From Desulfotignum sp. (lineage in GTDB: Bacteria; Desulfobacterota; Desulfobacteria; Desulfobacterales; Desulfobacteraceae), in contig JAABSB010000004.1 in NCBI GenBank assembly GCA_011390615.1, forward strand, positions 1 to 49,008: a stretch of DNA of 49,008 bases, given 5' to 3'. Below are positions 16,996-31,245 of this stretch, one piece after another. The position numbers and the translations under genes were made by a program. The notes beneath the pieces were generated by a model. It was not told the origin of the DNA and searched no databases. It was given only the letters and a program-made list of their open reading frames with translations. Numbering within the stretch: the stretch's first letter is position 1; each line of letters begins with the position of its first letter.

Positions 16996-17121
16996 CTATC
17001 TAACCTCTGTTTTACGGACGTTCCAGGTATCATAGTGTTCGGCCACCGCTCTGGCTATATGAAAGGTGCTGTATTGATATAGCGTTCGTTTCACTGCATC
17101 TGCTTTGTTGCCCATATGCAT
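16996..17121 (-). CDS. Possible 41-aa small protein upstream of the thioesterase
   Basis: ATG 17121 opens a 41-codon frame (MHMGNKADAVKRTLYQYSTF…) that is basic, reads like protein and ends 29 bases before the thioesterase start. An AAAGG lies upstream at a slightly long distance. I recognise no family. It could be the first gene of the thioesterase operon or a leader peptide, and chance is not excluded. Confidence 0.35.
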   Translation of the reverse strand: MHMGNKADAVKRTLYQYSTFHIARAVAEHYDTWNVRKTEVR

Positions 17122-17165
17122 ACGTTGTTGCCTTTCTATGTTGACATTTATTCAAATTTTTTTCA

Positions 17166-17190
17166 ATATATCAGATACTCCCTGATATAT
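17166..17190. promoter_or_regulatory. Operator-like 9-bp inverted repeat
   Basis: ATATATCAG and CTGATATAT form a perfect dyad around a seven-base spacer. It lies in the divergent intergenic region between the thioesterase operon and the aminotransferase. The rest of 16967-17322 is AT-rich, with a T-rich stretch and AAAATAAAAAT before the aminotransferase. No other gene is seen there. Confidence 0.4.
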
Positions 17191-17322
17191 CTCCTCTCCC
17201 GGCAATGACAGGTGATGTGGCTCAGGGTTTATTTTTTCATCCTTTTTTCTCTTTATTTTTAAAATAAAAATCAGGTATGATGTAACTTTTATTTCCAATA
17301 CAGTTATTTTACAGGGAGTCAC

Positions 17323-18531
17323 ATGGTTGTGGAAGAAAATATCATTCGTTTTGCCGGACGCATGGAGCAGCTGCCGCCCTATCTGTTCGGCATGATCAAC
17401 AAGATGAAAATGGAAAAACGGCGTAATGGGGATGACGTCATTGATTTAGGGATGGGCAATCCCATGGACCCCACACCGGATGCGGTGATCGAAAAACTGG
17501 TGCAGGTGGCCAAGGACCCCAAGTCCCACCGGTATCCGGAAAGCTCGGGTATGCCCCATTTGAAAAAGGAGATCGCCAAATATTACAAGCGGCACTATGA
17601 TATCAACTTGGATGCGGAAAAGGAAACATATTTCACCATCGGCTCCAAAGAAGGGATTTCCCATCTGTGCCTGGCCATCATGGGCCCGGGGGATTCTGTG
17701 CTGGTGCCGGCGCCGGCCTTTCCCATCCACATCTATGCCGCGGTCATTGCCGGGGCCAATGTCATGCGGATCCCCATTGCACCGGAGCAGGGATTTTTGA
17801 ACCGAATCATAAACATCTGCGAATCCTGCTACCCCGCCCCCAAAGTGCTGATGCTCAACTATCCCCACAACCCCACCGGCGTGGTTACGGACACTGCTTT
17901 TTTCACAGAGATCGTTGCCCTGGCCAAGCGGTTCAAATTCATGGTGATAAATGACTTTGCCTATTCCAAGATCACCTTTGACGGGTATCAGGCCCCCAGT
18001 TTTCTGGAGGCCCCCGGTGCCAAGGATGTGGGAGTGGAGTTCGGCTCTTTTTCAAAATCTTACAACATGGCGGGCTGGCGTATCGGATATTGTGTGGGCA
18101 ATGAACAGATCGTCAAGGCCCTGGGCCAGATCAAGGGGTATTTTGACTACGGCATCTTTTCCGCCATCCAGGTGGCGGGCATCATTGCGCTGAGAGACTG
18201 TGACGATACCATCCCGGTGCTGGCCAAAACCTATGAAACCCGGCGGGATGTCCTGTGTAACGGCCTGACCCGCATGGGATGGGATATCACCCCGCCCAGG
18301 GCCGGCATGTTTGTATGGGCAAAAATACCAGCACCTTTCGATAAAATGGGGGCTCTGCAGTTTGCCATCGAGATGATGGACCGGGCCAACGTGGCAGTGG
18401 CACCGGGCACCGGGTTCAGTGAGGAGGGCGAAGGCTACCTGCGCCTGGCCCTTGTAGAAAATGAGGAGCGGCTGCGCCAAGCCATGCGGCAGATGAAAAA
18501 AGCTATGGATGCCCTGTCAGCAGAATTATAA
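17323..18531 (+). CDS. alaC: AlaC-like class I/II aminotransferase
   Basis: This 402-aa PLP enzyme closely follows the E. coli AlaC pattern: an N-terminal 'LPPYLFGMINKMKM' block, DLGMGNPMDPTPDAV, FTIGSKEGISHL, NYPHNPTGVV and the PLP lysine in FGSFSKSYNMAGWRIGY. It would interconvert alanine or a related amino acid with its 2-oxo acid, using glutamate/2-oxoglutarate. ATG 17323 has GGGAG shortly upstream. It is monocistronic: divergent from the thioesterase operon and ended by a strong bidirectional terminator shared with gyrB. Confidence 0.85.
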   Translation: MVVEENIIRFAGRMEQLPPYLFGMINKMKMEKRRNGDDVIDLGMGNPMDPTPDAVIEKLVQVAKDPKSHRYPESSGMPHLKKEIAKYYKRHYDINLDAEKETYFTIGSKEGISHLCLAIMGPGDSVLVPAPAFPIHIYAAVIAGANVMRIPIAPEQGFLNRIINICESCYPAPKVLMLNYPHNPTGVVTDTAFFTEIVALAKRFKFMVINDFAYSKITFDGYQAPSFLEAPGAKDVGVEFGSFSKSYNMAGWRIGYCVGNEQIVKALGQIKGYFDYGIFSAIQVAGIIALRDCDDTIPVLAKTYETRRDVLCNGLTRMGWDITPPRAGMFVWAKIPAPFDKMGALQFAIEMMDRANVAVAPGTGFSEEGEGYLRLALVENEERLRQAMRQMKKAMDALSAEL

Positions 18532-18575
18532 AAAAAGACCTGATATCCGCTTTCTTGTGATATCAGGTCTTTTTT
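18531..18575. terminator. Bidirectional Rho-independent terminator (alaC/gyrB)
   Basis: A perfect 11-bp stem (GACCTGATATC / GATATCAGGTC) with an 11-base loop is flanked by an A-run on the left and a T-run on the right. It can end transcripts from both convergent genes. Confidence 0.92.
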
Positions 18576-18594
18576 GCGTGATTTTTTCGGGATT

Positions 18595-22127
<3,533 letters not shown>

Positions 22128-22154
22128 TCAGGTTCCTTTTCCTATCTCTTATTG

Positions 22155-22183
22155 ATTATATTTTTTCAAAATATTTATCTTAA
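22155..22183 (-). promoter_or_regulatory. Sigma-70-type promoter for dnaN-gyrB
   Basis: On the minus strand TTAAGA and a perfect TATAAT are 17 bases apart, ending about 28 bases before the dnaN ATG. The -35 region sits inside a 12-bp inverted repeat, which suggests repression or autoregulation at this promoter. Confidence 0.5.
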
Positions 22184-22214
22184 AACAGGGCAATTATCAA
22201 TTGATAAATATTTT
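22168..22214. repeat. 12-bp inverted repeat with adjacent 14-bp palindrome
   Basis: AAAATATTTATC (22168-22179) and GATAAATATTTT (22203-22214) are perfect inverted copies. TTATCAATTGATAA (22194-22207), overlapping the right arm, is itself a perfect palindrome. The site covers the -35 region of the dnaN promoter. The gap 22128-22428 is very AT-rich, but I find no TTATCCACA-type DnaA box, so an origin is not supported. Confidence 0.6.
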
Positions 22215-22324
22215 GGTTATTTATTTATAATTAGATTTTAAAAAACAATAATAACAATAAGGGGTGTTCATATGTTTAAAACTTTTTAATTATTTGAAAT
22301 ACCATTATATTTTTATGGGTTTTG

Positions 22325-22423
22325 TGTTGAAAAAATGTTGGTATACATCACATATGTCACAGGTTTTGAACCCGTGCTGCAAAAGGTGTTTAAAAAGGGG
22401 CAGTTTTGATCATTTTTTCAACA
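22325..22423. repeat. 13-bp inverted repeat spanning the gap before the rdgC-like pair
   Basis: TGTTGAAAAAATG (22325-22337) and CATTTTTTCAACA (22411-22423) are perfect inverted copies 73 bases apart. The right arm lies six bases from the stop of the minus-strand rdgC-like gene. It could fold as a long-range hairpin at that transcript's end or act as a paired protein site. Confidence 0.5.
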
Positions 22424-22428
22424 AAGTT

Positions 22429-22965
22429 TTAATCATTGTATATCCAGGCGCGCATCCGCCGCAAGCTGTTGTCTTTCCAGTCATCTGCCGTGCGCAGGTA
22501 TAGATAGGCCAAAAACAGGGTGTCAATAACCTGGGTGATCCGGAAAAGCAGATGGGCTTTTTCAAGGATCAGGCCTTCGATCTCATCATCAACGCCGTCC
22601 CTGCCGGCAGAAGGGGTTTTCAGCCCGGTGATATTGAAGCTCTCTCCTTTGATGGTGAATTTGTATTCCTCTTCCTGGCCAAGGGTGCACAAAAGGTTCA
22701 TTTCCGTAACCTTGGCCCCTTTTTTCAGGGCGGTGGTTCCTTCTTCAAGACCGGCCTGATCCCCCTTGATGGTAATTTTTTCCTTGGATTTATCACCTAA
22801 TGTATTTTCCAGTACCAGAGAATTGCCGATATCAAGGGAAACCGGTTCCTTTGATGCCATTATCCGGGTGATATCCTGGTCTGTTTCTATGATAAACCAC
22901 AGCCAGGTTAAAAAGTCATTTCCTAAAAAGCCGTATTTATTGTAGGCGGTTGCAATATCCAGCAT
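22429..22965 (-). CDS. RdgC-like protein, C-terminal half (split)
   Basis: This 178-aa protein contains GNDFLTWLWFIIE, which recalls the 'GEEFLTWLWF' block in the C-terminal part of RdgC. RdgC is a DNA-binding ring protein that modulates RecA and recombination at stalled forks. The rest is acidic and helix/strand mixed, with a long C-terminal helix (ILEKAHLLFRITQVIDTLFL). It starts three bases after the upstream gene's stop, whose GTGAGG tail provides the ribosome-binding site. The two genes look like one RdgC divided between separate polypeptides. Assignment is from motif memory. Confidence 0.55.
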   Translation of the reverse strand: MLDIATAYNKYGFLGNDFLTWLWFIIETDQDITRIMASKEPVSLDIGNSLVLENTLGDKSKEKITIKGDQAGLEEGTTALKKGAKVTEMNLLCTLGQEEEYKFTIKGESFNITGLKTPSAGRDGVDDEIEGLILEKAHLLFRITQVIDTLFLAYLYLRTADDWKDNSLRRMRAWIYND

Positions 22966-22968
22966 GGG

Positions 22969-23583
22969 TTACCTCACATGGTGCAGGGGGGTCAGGGTCA
23001 ATATCCGGTCTTTCTGCGCAGATGAAAAAGCAGATTTTGTTTCAACCAGGGTATAGGGAAAAATGCGGATGGGTTTGAGGTTAAAGGATTTTAAAAATAT
23101 GTTTTCAAAAAATTCATTGGCAGCCTTCTGGGTGGTGAGCAAAAAAAGGTCAGCTGATTCATAGTTCCAGAGAATATCATACACATTGGGGATGGACGGC
23201 ATTTTGTGCATGAGCACATCCATGACCATCTCCTTGATTTCAGATTTTTCGTTTTTGGAAATAAAATCCCTGCCGGATTTTTCCTTTTTCTTTTCAATTT
23301 CAATGGCCATCTGTTTTTGCACAAGTTTGGCAGGGATCGATTTTTTATCGATGCGCAGAGAAAAAAGAAAATAGGGACCGAAAACAAAGGAAAATTTTTC
23401 AAAATCCGGCAGATACGGGCTTTCATACGGGGTCCACCCGGCGGAAATTTCTTCGTATTCATTTTCCAGTTTCGGGATGGCATGTTTGACCAGTCCCTGG
23501 CGCACCTGTTCCATGGGCTCACTGTCAAATGTATTCTGGATGTAATACCGGCTCACAGAAAAGGTGGTGGATAAAAATCCCAT
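22969..23583 (-). CDS. RdgC-like protein, N-terminal half (split)
   Basis: This 204-aa protein has the RdgC N-terminal pattern: the EISAGWTPYESPYLPDF block ('E..S.GWVPP'), then FSLRIDKKSIPAKLVQKQMA ('EEKLLPASVVKEEL') and a charged helix ending KNEKSEIKEMVMDVLMHKMPSIPNV ('GRKEKKELKEEVxxELLPRAF'). RdgC itself is about 300 aa, and here the remaining part seems to be supplied by the next gene. The start ATG 23583 has AAGGAG upstream in plus-strand complement. The pair sits upstream of dnaN-gyrB in the same orientation, which fits a replication/recombination neighbourhood. Confidence 0.6.
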   Translation of the reverse strand: MGFLSTTFSVSRYYIQNTFDSEPMEQVRQGLVKHAIPKLENEYEEISAGWTPYESPYLPDFEKFSFVFGPYFLFSLRIDKKSIPAKLVQKQMAIEIEKKKEKSGRDFISKNEKSEIKEMVMDVLMHKMPSIPNVYDILWNYESADLFLLTTQKAANEFFENIFLKSFNLKPIRIFPYTLVETKSAFSSAQKDRILTLTPLHHVR

Positions 23584-23712
23584 GTAAACTCCTTGTAATA
23601 TGCTGCTAAGGTATTTTTTTTATTAAAAATAAAATTAAAAAAACATCTGAATACTCTACCATATTTTTTAGCAGAAGCATAGGAAATAGATACAGGATAC
23701 TACCAGGGATGA

Positions 23713-27396
<3,684 letters not shown>

Positions 27397-27429
27397 TCAT
27401 ATAACCAAAAAGGGTTAACTCCCCACTTT

Positions 27430-27462
27430 AATGGCCGGAACCTGGAACAGGTTCCGGCCATT
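27430..27462 (+). terminator. 15-bp perfect hairpin after PFOR
   Basis: AATGGCCGGAACCTG pairs with CAGGTTCCGGCCATT around a three-base GAA loop. It is very stable but has no T-run, so it may stop transcription inefficiently or protect the PFOR mRNA 3' end before the kinase gene begins at 27498. Confidence 0.55.
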
Positions 27463-27497
27463 ATGCCGGGCGGGCAAGATGGTTTCACGGCAGGCCC

Positions 27498-29153
27498 ATG
27501 AACTTTGAGCGACTCAGAATACGCCTGATTATGGCATTTATGCTTGTGTCACTTGTTCCCCTGGCCTCTTTGGGATACAAGCTCATCTCCCAGGGAGAAA
27601 CCCTGATTGAAGAAAGGGCCTCCTCTTATCTGAACGGGCTGTCCAAACAGAACGCCGGGGCAATCAGGGAATTCATGCTGGAAAGGGTCAATGATCTCAA
27701 ACACCTGTCCGGTATGATCTGTATGCTTGATCCGGAGACTGCCGTACTTGCAGGGCATCTGGAACAGATGAAAGACCGGGTACCGTCCTACCTGGGATTT
27801 TTTGCTGGGGACAGGACAAAAAACATTTTCTTTTCCACCCGGGATCCTGCCATGGATCCGCTTCTGGATCAGCAGGCGGTGACGCACACATGGATGGGTG
27901 CTTCATTTACCGATATTTTTGCATTTCCCCTTGGGGAAAAAAAAATACCCGCTTTGGTGGTCTGCACATCCATAGCAGCAACACCGGAAAAAAACTGCAC
28001 CAGGTTATGTGCGGTGATTGATTTTCGGTTTGTGGATCAGCTGCTGCGGAAAAGTAATATTGAAGATACAGGTGAAGTGTATCTGGTGGATGATACAGGC
28101 AGGTTTTTGTCTGCTTCACGGTTCGGGGCCAGGGCACTTGCAGACACCATTGCCATCGATCTTTCAGACGGCCGGGCCCACGGGCTGCATGAAATAAGAG
28201 ACTACAGAGGTGAGCAGGTGCTCCAGGCCTACCAGAGAGTGGACACCTTCCCCTGGTATGTGATGGCGGACCAGGATATGGCGGAAATTTTGAACCGCAT
28301 CAGAAACCTGGGGCGGGAGGCCATAATTTACGGACTGTTGACGGCCCTGGTTGTTTTCGGACTGGCGCTTTTTATTTCAACGGTTATCGTCAATATTTTA
28401 AAGGCCAAATACCAGTATGAAAAAGAGCTGGAGTTTCAGGTCATCCAGAAGGAAAAACTGGCATCATTGGGTCTTTTGACCTCCGGTCTTGCCCATGAAC
28501 TGAACACACCCCTTGCCAATGCCCTGCTCTATACCCAGATCGCAAAAGAAGAGCTGTCCGAATCCGGGGATGAAAAGGTGCATCAAAGGCTTGCCACAGT
28601 CATTGATGAGGTCAGGCGGGGCAGCACCATCATCAGAAACCTGCTGGATTTTTCCCGCCATTCCCAAAAAGACGATAACACAACCGACAGCAACAAGATT
28701 GTGGCAAAGCTGATGGATATCACCAGGCCTCATTGTGGGGCAAAACATATCAGGGTAACAGCAGAACTGGAACCGGCAATCCCTTTTGTAAATGCTGATG
28801 CAAGCACGTTTCAGGCCATATTGACCAACCTTGTGGCCAATGCGGTTGAAGCCATGGACAAAGGCGGGGTGCTCACGGTGAAAACACGGTATATACCGGC
28901 AGTTAAAAAAATAAAAATAGAGGTTGCAGATTCAGGACCCGGCATAGCCCCGGAAGAACTAAAAAAAATTTTTGATCCTTTTTTCACCACCAAAAAACCA
29001 GGGGACGGTATTGGACTCGGCCTTTTTGTCAGCTATGAAATGGCCAGAAAACTGGGGGGAGATATCAGGGTTATCAGCGCAACCAGAGAGCAGGCAAAAA
29101 GGCCGGGGACGGTTTTTACCCTTGAACTGCCTGCTGCACAGGATGTTTTATGA
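27498..29153 (+). CDS. Membrane sensor histidine kinase (Cache-type sensor)
   Basis: This 551-aa kinase has an N-terminal membrane segment (about residues 9-27) and an extracytoplasmic region of about 240 residues that looks like a double-Cache domain (GEVYLVDDTGRFLSASRFG). The second membrane segment is at about 274-298. There is no clear HAMP. The cytoplasmic half carries the HisKA box SGLAHELNTPLANAL, the N-box NLVANAVEAMDKGG, DSGPGIAPEELKKIFDPFFTTK and GIGLGLFVSYEMA. It overlaps the downstream regulator by ATGA, so they form a two-component pair. The ligand is unknown. Context points to control of the downstream sigma-54 transhydrogenase operon. Confidence 0.87.
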   Translation: MNFERLRIRLIMAFMLVSLVPLASLGYKLISQGETLIEERASSYLNGLSKQNAGAIREFMLERVNDLKHLSGMICMLDPETAVLAGHLEQMKDRVPSYLGFFAGDRTKNIFFSTRDPAMDPLLDQQAVTHTWMGASFTDIFAFPLGEKKIPALVVCTSIAATPEKNCTRLCAVIDFRFVDQLLRKSNIEDTGEVYLVDDTGRFLSASRFGARALADTIAIDLSDGRAHGLHEIRDYRGEQVLQAYQRVDTFPWYVMADQDMAEILNRIRNLGREAIIYGLLTALVVFGLALFISTVIVNILKAKYQYEKELEFQVIQKEKLASLGLLTSGLAHELNTPLANALLYTQIAKEELSESGDEKVHQRLATVIDEVRRGSTIIRNLLDFSRHSQKDDNTTDSNKIVAKLMDITRPHCGAKHIRVTAELEPAIPFVNADASTFQAILTNLVANAVEAMDKGGVLTVKTRYIPAVKKIKIEVADSGPGIAPEELKKIFDPFFTTKKPGDGIGLGLFVSYEMARKLGGDIRVISATREQAKRPGTVFTLELPAAQDVL

Positions 29154-30493
29154 AAAAATGTAAGATTCTGGTGGTTGAAGATGATGAAAAAATGAATCAG
29201 GGACTGGTGTATGTGCTTTCAAAACAGGGCTATGCCGTGACATCGGTTGATACCGGCGAAAAAGCATTGGAACAGATCAAAGACACCCGGTTTGACCTGG
29301 TTCTGTCAGATTTGAAACTTCCCGGTATTGATGGCAGCCAGCTTCTGCGTGCAGCCAGAAAATATGATCCGGATATGATGTTTATCATCATCACGGCATA
29401 CGGCACGGTTGATACGGCAGTATCTGCCATGAAGCAGGGGGCGGAAGACTATATCCTCAAACCCTTTGACATGGAAGAACTGCGGCTGGTCATCAAAAAA
29501 ACCCTGGAAAAGCGGCAGCTGGTTTTAAACAATCTCCGGCTGCAGCAGCAGCTGGAAAAAAAATATACCTTTGACAATATAGTGGGCACCAGTGAAGCAA
29601 TGATGGGGGTTTTCAAGGCCATCAATTTTGTCAAGGACGCACACGCCACCGTGCTGATAAAAGGAGAAACCGGCACAGGAAAGGAACTGGTTGCCAAGGC
29701 CATTCACTTTAATTCCCACAAGGCATCAAAACCCTATATTCCCGTCAATTGCGCCGCCCTCAATGAAAATCTGCTGGCCAGCGAATTGTTCGGCCATGTC
29801 AAAGGGGCATTCACCGGCGCCATCTCCGACAAAATGGGGTTTTTTGAGGCGGCTGACGGCGGCACCATATTTCTGGATGAAATCGGTGATATCGGCCCAG
29901 GCCTGCAGCAGACATTTTTGCGGGTCCTGGAAAACATGGAAATTCAGCCGGTTGGTTCCCATGAAACAAAAAAGGTGTCTGTCAGGGTCATTGCAGCCAC
30001 AAACAAGGACCTTGAGGCCATGGTTGAACAGGGCAGGTTCAGAAAAGATCTGTATTACCGGCTGCATGTGGTTGTAATCGACCTGCCGCCTTTACGGGAG
30101 CGGCAAGGGGATATCAGTCTTCTGGCACACCATTTTTTGCACCAGTATTGTGCCGGCAACAACAAATCAATCACCGCCATCTCACAGGCGGTATTAAAAA
30201 AGCTGGAGGCATATCCCTGGCCCGGAAATGTAAGAGAGCTTGAAAATATCATTGAACGGGCCACGCTTTTTGAAACAGGCCCTAAACTGACCCTGAACAG
30301 CCTGCCCCATGCATTGATCAGACAGGATACTAAGAAAGATGCCAGCGATATCCATTCTCTGGAACAATTGAGCAGGCACCATATCTGCAAGGTTCTGGAA
30401 AAAACAAACCGGAACAAAACCCGGGCATCCAGACTGCTGGGCATTGACCGGTCCACCCTGTGGCGCATCATGAACCGCCTGGACATAAAATAG
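29150..30493 (+). CDS. NtrC-family sigma-54 response regulator
   Basis: This 447-aa enhancer-binding protein starts with a receiver domain (acidic pocket E10-D11-D12, phosphoacceptor D54 in VLSDLKLPGIDG). Next is an AAA+ domain with Walker A GETGTGKE, the sigma-54 contact loop GAFTGA, Walker [13 protein letters not shown] and the R-finger region, then a Fis-type HTH (NKTRASRLLGIDRSTLWRIMNRL). It overlaps the kinase gene by four bases. An interrupted dyad immediately after its stop and a sigma-54 promoter 120 bases further on are its probable targets. Confidence 0.92.
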   Translation: MKKCKILVVEDDEKMNQGLVYVLSKQGYAVTSVDTGEKALEQIKDTRFDLVLSDLKLPGIDGSQLLRAARKYDPDMMFIIITAYGTVDTAVSAMKQGAEDYILKPFDMEELRLVIKKTLEKRQLVLNNLRLQQQLEKKYTFDNIVGTSEAMMGVFKAINFVKDAHATVLIKGETGTGKELVAKAIHFNSHKASKPYIPVNCAALNENLLASELFGHVKGAFTGAISDKMGFFEAADGGTIFLDEIGDIGPGLQQTFLRVLENMEIQPVGSHETKKVSVRVIAATNKDLEAMVEQGRFRKDLYYRLHVVVIDLPPLRERQGDISLLAHHFLHQYCAGNNKSITAISQAVLKKLEAYPWPGNVRELENIIERATLFETGPKLTLNSLPHALIRQDTKKDASDIHSLEQLSRHHICKVLEKTNRNKTRASRLLGIDRSTLWRIMNRLDIK

Positions 30494-30495
30494 TG

Positions 30496-30527
30496 TTGCA
30501 CATTGCATCACCTGATGCAGTATGCAA
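30496..30527 (+). promoter_or_regulatory. Interrupted dyad, candidate enhancer (UAS) of the bEBP
   Basis: The sequence is TTGCA-N4-GCATC-N4-GATGC-N4-TGCAA, a symmetric 32-bp site with a core TGCATCA-CC-TGATGCA. It lies about 130 bases upstream of the expected sigma-54 transcript start, the usual enhancer distance. There is no T-run, so a terminator is less likely. Confidence 0.55.
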
Positions 30528-30616
30528 TAGTTTCGCCGGTTTCCTTCTTCCTTATTTTACCAATGTATTTTCTGTAACATATTATATTTAATGGTTTTTT
30601 GTTTCTTTTCTGTCCA

Positions 30617-30632
30617 TGGCATAAACATTGCT
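30617..30632 (+). promoter_or_regulatory. Sigma-54 promoter of the HEAT-pnt operon
   Basis: TGGCATAAACATTGCT has GG and GC exactly ten bases apart and matches TGGCA-N6-TTGCW. The transcript would begin near 30643 and run into the 30744 gene and the transhydrogenase genes. Confidence 0.7.
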
Positions 30633-30743
30633 CTTGGTATGTGCCGGCAGATCCTGTATTGTTATGTGCCGGTATCGGCAGATGTCCGGTCTCCGGCAGT
30701 GCAGGGCAATAAAATACCACGTAAAAAAAGCAAAGGATGCCCT

Positions 30744-31193
30744 ATGGAAAACAACGTTTTTGGAAACCTGATGGATTGGGGGTCTGTTCTGGAAAAACTG
30801 GAAAGACTGTCCCGTACCGGTGAACTGGGATACTGCCAGGATGAATTGATCCGCCTGCTCAGGTTTGATCATAACTGGCGGCTGCGGGAGGCTGCCATCG
30901 AGGCATTGCCGTTTGTTGAAAATCCGGGCCTGGACCTGGCACAGGAGGTTCTTTTGTTAATAAAGCGCAGGGATCTGTATTATGATATCAGAATTCTGGC
31001 AACAGACAGCTTTGAAAAAATAGCGCGTGCCATGGTGAAGAATCCTGACATTGATAAAGACAGATTACAGGCATTTTTCACTGCCGCCATAAAAGATCTC
31101 AACGCCCTGCTTTCCTCTCCTGAACCACCGATATTTTACACCGCTTTGCAGCAGTGTGCCGGCCAGATCAAAAAAACAGCATCAGATCTGTAG
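30744..31193 (+). CDS. Small HEAT-like protein, first gene of the pnt operon
   Basis: This 149-aa soluble protein is all-helical by composition. It contains a stretch that resembles a HEAT/PBS repeat (RLLRFDHNWRLREAAIEALP, then a second similar helix pair). I recognise no precise family. ATG 30744 has AGGA seven bases upstream. The track's longer start runs through the sigma-54 promoter and is rejected. It is followed 52 bases later by the transhydrogenase alpha gene, so it is probably co-expressed and may act as a partner or assembly factor; this is inference only. Confidence 0.65.
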   Translation: MENNVFGNLMDWGSVLEKLERLSRTGELGYCQDELIRLLRFDHNWRLREAAIEALPFVENPGLDLAQEVLLLIKRRDLYYDIRILATDSFEKIARAMVKNPDIDKDRLQAFFTAAIKDLNALLSSPEPPIFYTALQQCAGQIKKTASDL

Positions 31194-31245
31194 CAGGAAA
31201 CCCCTGAAAACCTATTATCCAGAATAAACAATAAGGAGCCATACC

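Noticed and set aside
22128-22428. Chromosome replication origin next to dnaN
   Set aside because: The region is AT-rich and palindromic, but I found no TTATCCACA-like DnaA boxes and dnaA is not adjacent, so the claim is unsupported.
30496-30527. Rho-independent terminator of the first NtrC-type regulator
   Set aside because: The dyad is interrupted and not followed by a T-run; its position before a sigma-54 promoter fits an enhancer better.
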